This document shows, one piece after another, positions 32,861 to 43,887 of a stretch of 64,000 nucleotides of DNA. Positions within the stretch are counted from its first letter, which is position 1, and every line of letters starts with the position of its first letter. The position numbers and the translations under genes are program-made. Under the pieces are notes generated by a model that made no database searches, was not told where the DNA came from, and saw only the letters and a list, made by a program, of their open reading frames with translations. The stretch lies in assembly GCF_003399765.1 (NCBI RefSeq), contig NZ_NFZV01000006.1, positions 158,595 through 222,594 on the forward strand, in the 5' to 3' direction. Source of the stretch: Alkalilimnicola ehrlichii (GTDB lineage Bacteria > Pseudomonadota > Gammaproteobacteria > Nitrococcales > AK92).

Positions 32861-32894
32861 TGGGAGTTATCTCCAGTAAGGCATCTAAAGACGA

Positions 32895-33376
<482 letters not shown>

Positions 33377-33439
33377 TTAACGTTTCTTTCTCAATTACAA
33401 GGACTTAGCTAAAAGGGATGCATCTAAACAAAAACCGTC

Positions 33440-33488
33440 CGCACCAATATGGACAAAACCTTATATGGCTTCGCACCAGAACAGTGCG
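33440..33488 (-). promoter_or_regulatory. Two NtrC-type enhancer sites for glnK-amtB
   Basis: A near-perfect dyad CGCACCAGAACAGTGCG at 33472-33488 fits the NtrC consensus TGCACYN5RGTGCA apart from the outermost bases. A weaker copy lies at 33440-33456 (GCACC, five bases, GGAC). Their centres are 32 bases apart and about 100 and 132 bases upstream of the predicted start site, typical for enhancer-bound NtrC. Confidence 0.75.
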
Positions 33489-33517
33489 CAGCTCCACTTA
33501 AGTAAAGGACTTAAGCA

Positions 33518-33790
33518 ATGCTGGACCCCAAACAACTCGATGAAATGGCTCGGAAACTGGCGCAGAACCTACCTTCGGGCCTGCGCGATTTTCAGCAGGA
33601 AGTAGAGAAAAACATGCGCTCGGCACTACAAAACATGCTGTCGCGGATGGACTTAGTAACTCGGGAAGAATTCGATGCCCAAGCCAAGGTACTGGCGCGC
33701 ACGCGGGCGCAATTAGAAACGCTGGAAGCCCGCGTCGCCGCGTTAGAAGGCACAACGAGCAAGGAGTCGGCGGAAAAACCGGCCGAATAA
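33518..33790 (+). CDS. ubiK: Ubiquinone biosynthesis accessory factor UbiK (YqiC/BMFP)
   Basis: A 90-residue helical protein (MLDPKQLDEMARKLAQNLP at the start) with a long C-terminal coiled coil (ARTRAQLETLEARVAALE), typical of the brick1-like fusogenic-motif family. In E. coli UbiK helps UbiJ in assembly of the ubiquinone-biosynthesis complex. It lies immediately before comM, a common order in gammaproteobacteria. Its upstream region is shared with the divergent glnK promoter. Confidence 0.9.
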   Translation: MLDPKQLDEMARKLAQNLPSGLRDFQQEVEKNMRSALQNMLSRMDLVTREEFDAQAKVLARTRAQLETLEARVAALEGTTSKESAEKPAE

Positions 33791-33849
33791 AGACACATCA
33801 TCATGCTGTAAAAAAGGACGCCATCGTCCACGCCACGGAGAGGCATTAC

Positions 33850-35375
<1,526 letters not shown>

Positions 35376-35661
35376 CCCCCAAGCAGGTCCGCGCCGGAGC
35401 GCTGGCAGCAAACAAAACGCTTAAGGAGAGAGGTAAGCCGCTGTTGGTAACGAGTGGCAGCCCCTCTTACAAAGAACGGTATCGCCGACGATGCACCTCT
35501 GCGGTGCAAACGTCGCGCGACACCGTGCCTAATGGTGCGTCGCATCATCGAGAGCGCCGCTAAGACCGCCACATCTTCATGATCTTTCAACTAAATAATG
35601 TTCTGGCACGACTGATGCTATAGCGGACATCGAACGATAACTGTCCAGTAGGAGCAATAAC

Positions 35662-36279
35662 ATGAATCGTGCATTTAGACCGTCGCTACTCGCCGCCGCA
35701 TTGCTGGGCACCGCTGCGTTCAGCGGACCGGCCATGGCCGAACTGAGCGCAAATATCGGCGTTACCAGCAACTACTTATTCCGCGGCGTTAGCGAGTCGA
35801 ACGACGATGCCGCCGTCTTTGGGGGGTTGGATTACGAGCATGCCAGCGGGCTGTATGTCGGCACCTGGACCTCCAGCCTCGGCGGCGGCGGTAGCTACGA
35901 ATTGGACGGCTATGTAGGCTTTGCCGGCGAAGCGGGCGGCTTCGGCTATGACCTCGGCTTCATCTACTACGGCTACCCCACCGACAGCGCTGCCGAATTC
36001 TACGAAGTGTACGCCAGCTTCAGCTACGACATCGCCGAAGCCGGCATCGCCTTCGATCCGGATAACGAAGACGTTTACGTCTATGGCGGCGTTTCCTTCG
36101 ACCTCTTCGACGGCTTCAGCCTCGGCGCCTTGGTCGGCCACTACATGTTCGACGAAGGCGACGATTATACCCATGGCCAATTAAGCCTTGCCAAAGGCGA
36201 TTTCACCTTTGCCGTGGATGCTACCGATATCGACGACTACGACCCTCGCGTTTCCGTGTCTTGGTCCATGAACTTCTAA
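35662..36279 (+). CDS. TorF-family putative outer-membrane porin (first copy)
   Basis: A 205-residue exported protein. The signal peptide ends GPAMA at about residue 27. The mature part starts ELSANIGVTSNYLFRGVSESND, the family hallmark, and continues as amphipathic beta strands rich in Gly, Tyr and Asp, ending in the terminal aromatic residue (SWSMNF) expected of outer-membrane beta-barrels. Its function is not established. The family often occurs near amtB-glnK, as here about 2.4 kb away. A second member lies near 55 kb. A strong terminator follows. Confidence 0.88.
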   Translation: MNRAFRPSLLAAALLGTAAFSGPAMAELSANIGVTSNYLFRGVSESNDDAAVFGGLDYEHASGLYVGTWTSSLGGGGSYELDGYVGFAGEAGGFGYDLGFIYYGYPTDSAAEFYEVYASFSYDIAEAGIAFDPDNEDVYVYGGVSFDLFDGFSLGALVGHYMFDEGDDYTHGQLSLAKGDFTFAVDATDIDDYDPRVSVSWSMNF

Positions 36280-36321
36280 ACGAGCATTACGAAAAACCTC
36301 GCTTTATGTCTCCCCCTTTCT

Positions 36322-36349
36322 TTGCCCGCAAGGACGCGGGCAATTTTTT
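36322..36349 (+). terminator. Rho-independent terminator after the first torF-like gene
   Basis: A perfect 8-bp stem TTGCCCGC/GCGGGCAA with a six-base loop is followed by six T residues, 43 bases after the porin gene stop. A textbook intrinsic terminator. Confidence 0.85.
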
Positions 36350-36406
36350 GCTCCTGATCTGGGAAACCGCAAACCGCTCTGCGTCGACCTCGCTGCTAGC
36401 AGCCCG

Positions 36407-38146
36407 TTAGGAACTATCGTCGGCAGCCCTATCGAGGGTATTCACGGCGTCTTCGGCGCTCAGAAAGACTCGCCCAGGCCTTAAACGTGCAAGTAAGTGG
36501 CTACGCTGCAATCGATCCAACACAGGGCCTTTCACCTCTGCCAAGTGCAACGTCACACCGGCTTCGCGCAGACTCTCGACAAGCTGTTCCAGGCTTTCCA
36601 CAGCGCTATGGTCAATGGCGTTGACGGCACTACAGATCAATACCAAATGTTGCAGTTCAGGCCGCTCGGCAGCCGTTTCTGCCACCAGATCCTCTACATG
36701 GCTTATATTTGCAAAGAACAGGCTCCGATCTACCCGAAGCAGCAACAGATTAGGCCAGGTTTGCGTCTCGTGGCGGCAGACGTTACGGAACTGCTCCGTG
36801 CCCGGTAGCCGCCCAACTTCGGCCACATGCGGACGACTACTGCGCCAAAGGAAAGTACCTACCGCAACCATTACGCCCAGAATCAATCCCGTTTCGATAT
36901 CGACGACCAACACACCAAAAAATGTCGCCAGAAACGCAGCGGCATCGGCTTTATCGTAACGCCAAGTACGTTTCAGGCCGCGCCAATCGATCAGGGGCAT
37001 CACCGCAACGACAATAATAGCGGCCAGTACGGTCTGGGGCAGATAGTAAAACAACGGGGTAAAGAACATGGCGGCAAGCGCGACCACGACAACCGCAACC
37101 AGAGTCGCCAGCTGCGTTCGCGCACCGGCGGCGTAGTTGACCATCGAACGGCTGAATCCGCCCGCTACCGGCATCCCGCCGCTGACAGCAGCAGCGATGT
37201 TGGCGCCGCCAAGTGCTATCAACTCTTGATTGTTCCGAATCCGTTGACGCCGCCGATAAGCGAGTACTTTCGCAACCGAAACACTTTCTACATACCCGAT
37301 TAAAGCAATCAGTATCGCTGCCGGCAGCAAATCGATAGCGCGTTCCGCATCGAGAAAACCTAGCCCCAGGTTGGGCATGCCCGCCGGGATATGCCCAACC
37401 ACCGCCAACCCTAAGGCAGGTAACTCGAAAGCCCATGCGCTAAAGGTCGCTATTGTTAACGTTATTAACGGCACCGTACGACTAGCAAGTTCGGCGGCCC
37501 CCGCACTCGCCCCGAGGCGTCGTAAAGTGAAGCCGATAGGCGTTTTCAGCGTTAATAGCACCGCAACGCTGAGCACCCCGAAGACAAGTGTCGGCGCATG
37601 AGCCTGCCCAAGTTCGAGCATAAAGAAGGCCAAGGCCTCTATGCTAGAAACCGACTCGGGCAGAGGAATGCCCGTAAGCTGGGGCAACTGGCTGATGATA
37701 ATCAGCACTGCTGCACCGCTGGTAAAACCGGACAGCACCGGATGCCCAAGAAAATTAACCAACACGCCGAGCTTAAGAACCGCCATGAGCAGCAAAATAC
37801 CGCCCGTCATGGCCGCAAGTAATAAGGCATCGTTAAGATACTGCGGATCGCCGGGGGTAAAACCGACGTTGCTTAAAGCATTCGCAACCAACAAGGCTGC
37901 CACCGATACCGGACCGACCGATAGCGGTCGACTCGTACCGAGCAACGCATAAACAATCGGAGGCAATATACTTGCATAAAGCCCGACCTCCGGCGGCAAC
38001 CCCGCCAACATGGCATAAGCCATACCTTGCGGTATCAACAGAATTGCCGTGATCAGCCCCGCCGTCACGTCATCGGCCAAATAAGCCCGGCGGTAGTTCA
38101 ACAACCAATCGGTTACCGGCAACAATCGTCGAACGCGAGATGACAC
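36407..38146 (-). CDS. SulP-family anion transporter with STAS domain
   Basis: Inner-membrane permease of 579 residues. The N-terminal transport domain has the SLC26/SulP signature (LLIPQGMAYAMLAGLPPEVGLYASILPPIVYALLGTS region, about residues 37-73) and about 12 membrane spans. The C-terminal 130 residues form a STAS domain (VLICSAVNAIDHSAVESLEQLV). Members carry sulfate, bicarbonate, dicarboxylates or other anions. No carbonic anhydrase or sulfate gene is adjacent to decide which. It is a single gene on the minus strand. Confidence 0.93.
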   Translation of the reverse strand: MSSRVRRLLPVTDWLLNYRRAYLADDVTAGLITAILLIPQGMAYAMLAGLPPEVGLYASILPPIVYALLGTSRPLSVGPVSVAALLVANALSNVGFTPGDPQYLNDALLLAAMTGGILLLMAVLKLGVLVNFLGHPVLSGFTSGAAVLIIISQLPQLTGIPLPESVSSIEALAFFMLELGQAHAPTLVFGVLSVAVLLTLKTPIGFTLRRLGASAGAAELASRTVPLITLTIATFSAWAFELPALGLAVVGHIPAGMPNLGLGFLDAERAIDLLPAAILIALIGYVESVSVAKVLAYRRRQRIRNNQELIALGGANIAAAVSGGMPVAGGFSRSMVNYAAGARTQLATLVAVVVVALAAMFFTPLFYYLPQTVLAAIIVVAVMPLIDWRGLKRTWRYDKADAAAFLATFFGVLVVDIETGLILGVMVAVGTFLWRSSRPHVAEVGRLPGTEQFRNVCRHETQTWPNLLLLRVDRSLFFANISHVEDLVAETAAERPELQHLVLICSAVNAIDHSAVESLEQLVESLREAGVTLHLAEVKGPVLDRLQRSHLLARLRPGRVFLSAEDAVNTLDRAADDSS

Positions 38147-38250
38147 AGTCAGGGTAGCCCCTTACGCTACTGGATCTAGTTATACATCCAACCGTATACA
38201 GATCCCGATACCACTCTATTTAAGGGAGTATGGGCCGATCAACGCGTGAG

Positions 38251-38284
38251 AAAAAAACGGGCTCCCCCTCACGGAGGAGCCCGG
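38251..38284 (-). terminator. Rho-independent terminator after the cytochrome c5 gene
   Basis: On the minus strand an 8-bp stem CGGGCTCC/GGAGCCCG is followed directly by seven T residues, 27 bases beyond the cytochrome gene stop. Stem and T-run are both strong. Confidence 0.85.
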
Positions 38285-38310
38285 TTCTTCAATAACAGTC
38301 GGAGGCAGCT

Positions 38311-38814
38311 TTAGTTAACGCTAATGCCGCTCTCTTCCAGCATATAACGGACGGTTTCGCGAATCTCGTCGTCGCTCAAACGCGGGTTACCGCCACGCGG
38401 GGGCATAGCGCCAATACCGTCGATCGCATTCTGCACCAAACCGTCGAAACCACGCTCGCCCAAACGCGCCGTCCAATCGCCCTCGGTGCCGGTAACCGGC
38501 GCATTCATGACGCCGGTGGCGTGACAGGACATGCAGTAGTTTTGGTTGATATCCTGCGGCGTCAGGTCGGCGGCTGCCGGTTCCGGTTCTGCCACAGCAA
38601 GCTCGGGCATCGGCTCACCGGTCAACCGAACGGCACCCGGCGGCTGCAGGTTTCGTTCTGCACGCTGATACTCGATGGTTTCCCGCTCTTCGGCAATATG
38701 GCCCGGCCCCCGGGTCATAACCGCCAAGGCGATCAAAATAATCGTAACGACCACCAGTACGGCGATAACGCCGACAAAGGTAACGATAAATGTTCTGTCC
38801 TGATCCTGACTCAC
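38311..38814 (-). CDS. Membrane-anchored cytochrome c5-type protein
   Basis: A 167-residue monohaem cytochrome. One N-terminal membrane helix (about 9-33) anchors it. A charged and Pro/Ala-rich linker leads to a c-type domain with the haem motif CMSCH at about residue 94 and the distal Met in GAMPPRGG. The C-terminal helix is LSDDEIRETVRYMLEE. It resembles the cytochrome c5 group of periplasmic electron carriers. Maturation could be by the ResB/CcsB system encoded 10 kb away. It is followed by a strong terminator and has no obvious operon partner. Confidence 0.9.
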   Translation of the reverse strand: MSQDQDRTFIVTFVGVIAVLVVVTIILIALAVMTRGPGHIAEERETIEYQRAERNLQPPGAVRLTGEPMPELAVAEPEPAAADLTPQDINQNYCMSCHATGVMNAPVTGTEGDWTARLGERGFDGLVQNAIDGIGAMPPRGGNPRLSDDEIRETVRYMLEESGISVN

Positions 38815-39090
38815 CGTGTGCCCCCATCAATATGTGCGGATTAGGCCGGCGCGCGACCACGCAGGGCCGGCAACACCCTCTTCGGGCGGAGAGGCCAGAG
38901 TATAGCCGTAAAGCAATTGAGCGAAAACTACAGACTGCTCCGGATGCGAAAATGACCGCGGTTTTTCTTGCCGTTTCAGCCTCGACAGGAAAAACTGCCC
39001 CCTCTGCCGTCCTTAAAGTCGGACAACGGGGGCACGGCTCGCCGGTAAGCAGGCATGACAGCCATACGTCCTGCCCTTGCCATAGAGCCA

Positions 39091-40254
39091 CTACGCCGGC
39101 GGACTAGCACCTTGCCCTGGCCGCTGCACCGGCAAATCTAACCGTGAAGGCGTACGAGGACAAAACCGCCAAACAATGGCGAGGCTAACAAGGGTAATAC
39201 CTATCAACAAGAGAGATTCGCGAATAACCGCACCGAAAGCTACGCCCATTTGATTCAAGCCAATGAAGCCTTGAATACCGCTTGTGCTAGGCGCGAGCCA
39301 ACGAAGCACATCGAGCGCCGGAGGTAGAGCCTCCGCCGGCCATGGATAGCCGGACAGGAAAAACAGCGGGATCGCCGTTGGCAACAGCAACTGTAAGCCT
39401 TGCTCACGCCGCCGCCACAGTAAGGACAAGGCTAGGCCAAAAGCGGCACAAGCCAATGCAAATATAGCCGAGAAGCCTAACAGCGAGAACAGCCCTCCAG
39501 CGCGAGGATAATCCTGGTACCACAACACAAAACCGAAACAATACAAGGCATTCAAGAAGGCAATCAGGGCAAACGCAAGAAATACCCCGAAATAGGCACG
39601 GCGGCCGTGCGGACCTCGCTGTTCTTCCCGCCAGGTGCCCACAATCAACGCCATACCAACCAGCAAGGTCTGCTGTAATAGCATCACAAGAACCGCCGGC
39701 ACCACATAGCTACCGTAGCCTTCGCGAGGGTTGTAAAGCGGCATGACCTCCAACGCCAGGGGGCTTGCGATAGCCTGTTGAGGCGGCAAACCTTCTAGTT
39801 GGCGCCGAAACACTTTCAACTCTGCCCCCATCGCTTGCGCGGCGGCCGTCGTTTCCGTCAGCAGTGCACTGTTGGTAAGCAGATACCCGCCATGCCCCGA
39901 TACCTGTACCGGGCTCTGCTCGCCGGCAGCAAGGCGACGGTTAAACCCGTCCGGAATAACCAACACCCCCACGACCTCTTCTCGCCATATGGCTGCTTGC
40001 GCCACTCTTATGTCGTCCACCACGCCCTGCAGCTCCAGTTGCGGCGCAGCATTCACCCGTCGAATAAGATCGCGCGAAGCGGGACTGCGATCGAGATCCA
40101 CCGCCAGAAAAGCCACTTGCTCGACCGTTTCGTGCTTGTACGGCAAAGGATAGAAGAAGGAATAAAGCAACACCGCGATGAAGAGCAACAAAAACGCACC
40201 CTTATCGCCCAGCACCTCGGACCACGTTTGCACAAAACCGTCACGAACCGTCAT
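39091..40254 (-). CDS. ABC-2-type permease, second subunit of an export operon
   Basis: A 387-residue membrane protein. It has an N-terminal span (LLLFIAVLLYSFFYPLPY), a large periplasmic loop including VDLDRSPASRDLIRRVNAAP, and about five C-terminal spans, the YhhJ/YbhR-like ABC-2 topology. The ATG chosen overlaps the stop of the preceding permease gene as ATGA, which signals translational coupling and rules out the longer upstream frame. It is the third gene after an HlyD-type adaptor. Substrate unknown; drugs or envelope components are typical for the family. Confidence 0.9.
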   Translation of the reverse strand: MTVRDGFVQTWSEVLGDKGAFLLLFIAVLLYSFFYPLPYKHETVEQVAFLAVDLDRSPASRDLIRRVNAAPQLELQGVVDDIRVAQAAIWREEVVGVLVIPDGFNRRLAAGEQSPVQVSGHGGYLLTNSALLTETTAAAQAMGAELKVFRRQLEGLPPQQAIASPLALEVMPLYNPREGYGSYVVPAVLVMLLQQTLLVGMALIVGTWREEQRGPHGRRAYFGVFLAFALIAFLNALYCFGFVLWYQDYPRAGGLFSLLGFSAIFALACAAFGLALSLLWRRREQGLQLLLPTAIPLFFLSGYPWPAEALPPALDVLRWLAPSTSGIQGFIGLNQMGVAFGAVIRESLLLIGITLVSLAIVWRFCPRTPSRLDLPVQRPGQGASPPA

Positions 40255-41426
40255 CGCGCCCCCCAGGCCTCTGGCGAAAACCCCCGTCGCCGTAGCAACA
40301 GCAGGCCTAAAACGAGTGGAATCAGTACATAGAGCGCCAGCGCCCCGAGCAGGCCAAGCGCATAACTCGCAGGCGCGCCGGCTAGCCATTGCTGGTTTTG
40401 CAAGGGCAACCAGTATGTCAATGGTAAAAGCGCCGCCCACACCTGAGCCCCTACGGGCATAGAGGCGAGCGGAAAGGCATGACCGGCAAAAGCGAATGCC
40501 GGTGCCGTGTAGAAAGCCGTCACGCTTAACGCCATCCGGTAGTTACGGACCAACGCTACGGCCAATAAACCGAGGCTCAGGCCCGCAGCCACCAGCAATG
40601 CCAAGCCGACGACCAACACCCACACGCTGCCAGCGACAGGAATCGAGCGCCCAAGGCTTAGCCAAAGCAGCATGCCGACGGACAAAACAAAGTAGAACAC
40701 CGCGTAAGGGAGTAGCTTAGCCACCACTGCGGTCGTCACGCCGCCACCGGCCACGTCCAACCATCGCTGCGCCGTGCCGTCGCGTAACTCGCGGCCGACA
40801 GCGGCAACGGCCGTGATCATCAGCACCATTTGGAGTACGGCGGGCCATAATGCAGCCGCTAAGAAGCGCTGATAGTCGAGACTCTCGTTGAACAAGGTCT
40901 CGCTAGCCACCGGAATAGGTTGCGCAGCGTCCAGGGCATAAGGATTAGGCCGGCCCTGTCGTTGTTCGGCCGTCAGTTCCACCGCCGTCGAGAAGGTCGC
41001 CACGGCCATTTGCACATCGCGACGTAGCTGCGCGGAATGCGTCGCGTACTGCGCGTTATGCTGAAACTGCACCGTCGGCCGACGCCCGGCAACCAACTCA
41101 TCGGTAAACCCTCTAGGAATATGCACCACACCATAGACCTGGCGCGTCTCAAGTGCCTCCCAAGCCTGGCCTGCTATCGGCGTCCTTTGCGCCACCGACA
41201 CGCCCGGCGCCGCATCGATAAGACGCGTTAGTTGTCGCGACTCGTGGCTGCCATCCTGATCGAGCACCAATACCGGCAGCCCCCGGGGCGTTGCGGACGC
41301 AAAAGTCCACACTAGTAATAACCCCAAGAGCAACGGCAAACCGAACACGAAGAAAGCGTCGCTGCGATCTCGCAATAGATGGCGCCACTCACGGGCGACA
41401 ACGGCAAAGAATCCCGGTTGCTGCAC
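40251..41426 (-). CDS. ABC-2-type permease, first subunit of an export operon
   Basis: A 391-residue membrane protein with one N-terminal span (FFVFGLPLLLGLLLVWTF), a large periplasmic loop with VLDQDGSHESRQLTRLIDAAPG, and several C-terminal spans. It pairs with the overlapping second permease and lies five bases after the HlyD-type gene. This is the layout of E. coli ybhGFSR, except that no ATP-binding subunit (YbhF equivalent) is present in the operon or nearby. Confidence 0.9.
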   Translation of the reverse strand: MQQPGFFAVVAREWRHLLRDRSDAFFVFGLPLLLGLLLVWTFASATPRGLPVLVLDQDGSHESRQLTRLIDAAPGVSVAQRTPIAGQAWEALETRQVYGVVHIPRGFTDELVAGRRPTVQFQHNAQYATHSAQLRRDVQMAVATFSTAVELTAEQRQGRPNPYALDAAQPIPVASETLFNESLDYQRFLAAALWPAVLQMVLMITAVAAVGRELRDGTAQRWLDVAGGGVTTAVVAKLLPYAVFYFVLSVGMLLWLSLGRSIPVAGSVWVLVVGLALLVAAGLSLGLLAVALVRNYRMALSVTAFYTAPAFAFAGHAFPLASMPVGAQVWAALLPLTYWLPLQNQQWLAGAPASYALGLLGALALYVLIPLVLGLLLLRRRGFSPEAWGAR

Positions 41427-41431
41427 GAGGT

Positions 41432-42409
41432 TTACTCCGCCCGATAAATAACAGTCATACCCGCCCGCAAACCGTCGACCTGCTCAACCGGCCGCGCTTC
41501 CAACTGGAAGGTACGCAAATCGTAACCCGGGGTGCCGCGTGCAGCCTTCCAGGTCGCGAAATCGGGCAAGGCCGAAAGTCGCGTCACCTTGAAGGTATAA
41601 GACGCCTCCAAAGCAGGCACAAAAGCGTCGAACTCCACCCCCGGCTGCAAGCCGCGCAGACGATCCTCGCGCACATTGAAGACAACCCACGTATCGGTAG
41701 GATCGGCCAAAGTCAGTACCGGAAAACCCGCAGCGGCGAGCTCGCCTTGCTCCACCGCGATCGTCGCCACCTCGCCGCTGCGCGGTGCAACCGACCGGGT
41801 TTCCTCTTTGATCGCTTCCGCCTCGGCTCGGGCAGCGGCTGCTTGACGGGCCTGTGCTTCGCTAGCCCGACGCTCCTCCTGACGGGCACCGGCACGCGTC
41901 ATTTGGTACCGGGCATGAGCCGCATTCGCCTGTTCGCGCGCGCCCACCCATTGGGCATAAGCTTCATCCCGCTGCTGCCTGGGTACCAAGCCATCATCCG
42001 CCATAGCTTGAATGCGCTGGTAACTCGTGTCGGCCAACTCCGCTTGCGCCTGCGCCCGCTTCCACTCCAGACGCGCCATCTCGACTTCTTCGCTACGGGC
42101 ACCGGCCTCGGCCTGATCGCGCATAGCCTCTGCCGCTTCCTGCGCGGCCAATGCCTGCTCGTAGCGGGCACGAATCTCGGGCCCGTCGAGTTCGAACAGC
42201 AGATCGCCCGCCTCAATCCAATCGCCTTCCCGAACCGGCATCGAAGCCACGCGACCCGTTACTTTTGCCGCTACCCGCACTTCTCGCACCTCGACCTCAC
42301 CATGCAACCATTCCGGGCCAGGCTTTTGGGCGGCAATCAAACCAAACCCAATAAGACCCACGAAAAGGCCGCCGATAACGCCAAATGCGACTGTTTTGCT
42401 TCGCTTCAT
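41432..42409 (-). CDS. HlyD-family periplasmic adaptor of an export system
   Basis: Membrane-fusion protein of about 325 residues. It has an N-terminal membrane anchor (FGVIGGLFVGLIGFGLIAA), a biotinyl-lipoyl-like half-motif (VREGDWIEAGDLLFELDGPEIRARYEQAL), a long Ala/Glu/Arg-rich coiled-coil hairpin over about residues 70-190, and the second lipoyl half (VAPRSGEVATIAVEQGELAAAGFPVLTL). It should link the two downstream permeases to an outer-membrane channel such as TolC, which is not encoded here. A LysR regulator is divergent from it. Start taken at the ATG of MKRSKT; a GTG three codons earlier is possible. Confidence 0.9.
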   Translation of the reverse strand: MKRSKTVAFGVIGGLFVGLIGFGLIAAQKPGPEWLHGEVEVREVRVAAKVTGRVASMPVREGDWIEAGDLLFELDGPEIRARYEQALAAQEAAEAMRDQAEAGARSEEVEMARLEWKRAQAQAELADTSYQRIQAMADDGLVPRQQRDEAYAQWVGAREQANAAHARYQMTRAGARQEERRASEAQARQAAAARAEAEAIKEETRSVAPRSGEVATIAVEQGELAAAGFPVLTLADPTDTWVVFNVREDRLRGLQPGVEFDAFVPALEASYTFKVTRLSALPDFATWKAARGTPGYDLRTFQLEARPVEQVDGLRAGMTVIYRAE

Positions 42410-42569
42410 TCGATCCACTCTCTATACCGCGATGTGGCGGATTGACTCCGGGAGATAGCCATCGACCCCCTGGTGTCTCTTTAGTACAGAGATGAGCGTA
42501 ACCTTTTATGATTGCGCAATTAAGAACTCAGACAGAAACCTGCCTTGCGGAATATGCAACAATAGCGGT

Positions 42570-43481
42570 ATGGATAAATTACGCTGCATGCACATCTTTA
42601 CCCGGGTAGCCGAACTCGGCAGTTTCACCAAAACCGCCGAGGAAATCGGCATATCTACGGCGCAAGCGAGTCGCGCCGTTGCGGAGCTGGAAAACCACGT
42701 CGGCGTACGGCTGTTTAATCGCAGTACCCGCAAAATCTCGCCTACCGAAGCAGGCCAGCGCTATTTGGGGCGCTGCCGCGCTATTCTGGAGGAAATCGAC
42801 GATACGGAAGCGACACTCGGTGCCGATGCCCACGCACCGGCCGGCCGAGTCCGCGTCCATACCCCGGTATCTTTCGGCTTGCATTGCTTATCGCCGTATC
42901 TGCCTGCCTTCGCTGCACAATATCCGCAAGTCAGCGTCGATCTGACGCTTTCGGAGCAAGCACCCGAGGTTGTGGAAGGCATTTACGATATTGTCGTCCT
43001 TGGCGCCCGAGAAGGGTTCGACAGCGGTATTACCGCACGCAAGCTCTTTTCCTGCGAGGTGGTACTCTGTGCGACACCGGCTTTCGTCGAACGCTATGGC
43101 AGCCCGAAACGCCCCCCTGAACTGGCGGACTACCCCCTGATCGACGTCTCGCACGAGGTCGCACGCGGTCCATGGCAGCTCACCGGACCGGACGGCAGCT
43201 GGGACGTACGGCCGCTCAGACAAGGGCAAATCACCAGCAACAACGCGGAGCTGCTATATCGACTGGCGATGCGGGATGCAGGTATCGCGCCGCTGCCGGA
43301 ATACATCGTTGGCGCCGATCTCCAAGCCGGCCGCCTGATCCGCATCCTGCCGCAGTGGAAGCTACAGACGCTGGATTTCTTCGCAGCCCTTCCCTCGCGA
43401 CGTTTTCTACCGCTAAAAGTACGGGTGTTTTTGGAGTTTCTTCGGCAAACGCTAAAAGATTCGCTACCCGCGCTCCGATGA
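42570..43481 (+). CDS. LysR-family transcriptional regulator
   Basis: A 303-residue regulator. The N-terminal winged helix-turn-helix ([19 protein letters not shown], then [36 protein letters not shown]) is followed by a periplasmic-binding-protein-like effector domain. The internal ATG was chosen because it matches LysR N-termini; upstream residues in the frame do not. It is divergent from the HlyD/ABC-2 operon, which it most likely controls from the roughly 160-base region between them. The effector is unknown. Confidence 0.92.
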   Translation: MDKLRCMHIFTRVAELGSFTKTAEEIGISTAQASRAVAELENHVGVRLFNRSTRKISPTEAGQRYLGRCRAILEEIDDTEATLGADAHAPAGRVRVHTPVSFGLHCLSPYLPAFAAQYPQVSVDLTLSEQAPEVVEGIYDIVVLGAREGFDSGITARKLFSCEVVLCATPAFVERYGSPKRPPELADYPLIDVSHEVARGPWQLTGPDGSWDVRPLRQGQITSNNAELLYRLAMRDAGIAPLPEYIVGADLQAGRLIRILPQWKLQTLDFFAALPSRRFLPLKVRVFLEFLRQTLKDSLPALR

Positions 43482-43634
43482 ACTAACAACGGACTAATGC
43501 GGTCGAACCGACGCGATCATCGCCCTGCGTCAGAGCGAGTCGGGAGGCCGATTGTGTAAGAAGTGACGAATATTTTGCCAGAGCACTTTATTTAGAACCC
43601 CCAGACGCGCTATCCTTAGCGCTCTCAGAACAGA

Positions 43635-43711
43635 GCGCCCGTAGCTCAGTTGGATAGAGTGTCGGCCTCCGAAGCCGAAGGTCGCAGGTTCGAATCCTGC
43701 CGGGCGCGCCA
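43635..43711 (+). tRNA. tRNA-Arg (anticodon CCG)
   Basis: A 77-base cloverleaf: acceptor stem GCGCCCG/CGGGCGC, D-arm GCTCAGTTGGATAGAGT, anticodon loop CTCCGAA (anticodon CCG, reading CGG) on stem TCGGC/GCCGA, T-arm GCAGG-TTCGAAT-CCTGC, and encoded GCCA end. It stands alone between the LysR gene and the GGDEF-EAL gene. Confidence 0.96.
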
Positions 43712-43887
43712 TCTTTGAACTGCAGGCTGCGGAAGAACGCATTAACGACAGTAGATTATCGACGGCGCTGCAATAGAGCCGACCTGGGTCAGACGTTCAA
43801 CAGCCTGTTAGCAAACCGCCCGCAGCCTTTCAGCGATATGAACACGGTGCAAACTCTAACGCGGGAACCGACGGAGATTAGTTACGC

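Noticed and set aside
35376..35661. Possible small gene between comM and the first TorF gene
   Set aside because: The frames there have no ribosome-binding site or recognisable composition; a short GCACCTCTGCGGTGC palindrome near 35492 is not clearly a terminator.
41291..42445. Long plus-strand open frame of 384 codons opposite the HlyD and permease genes
   Set aside because: The minus-strand genes have clear domains and coupled starts; the plus-strand translation is Arg/His-rich and featureless.
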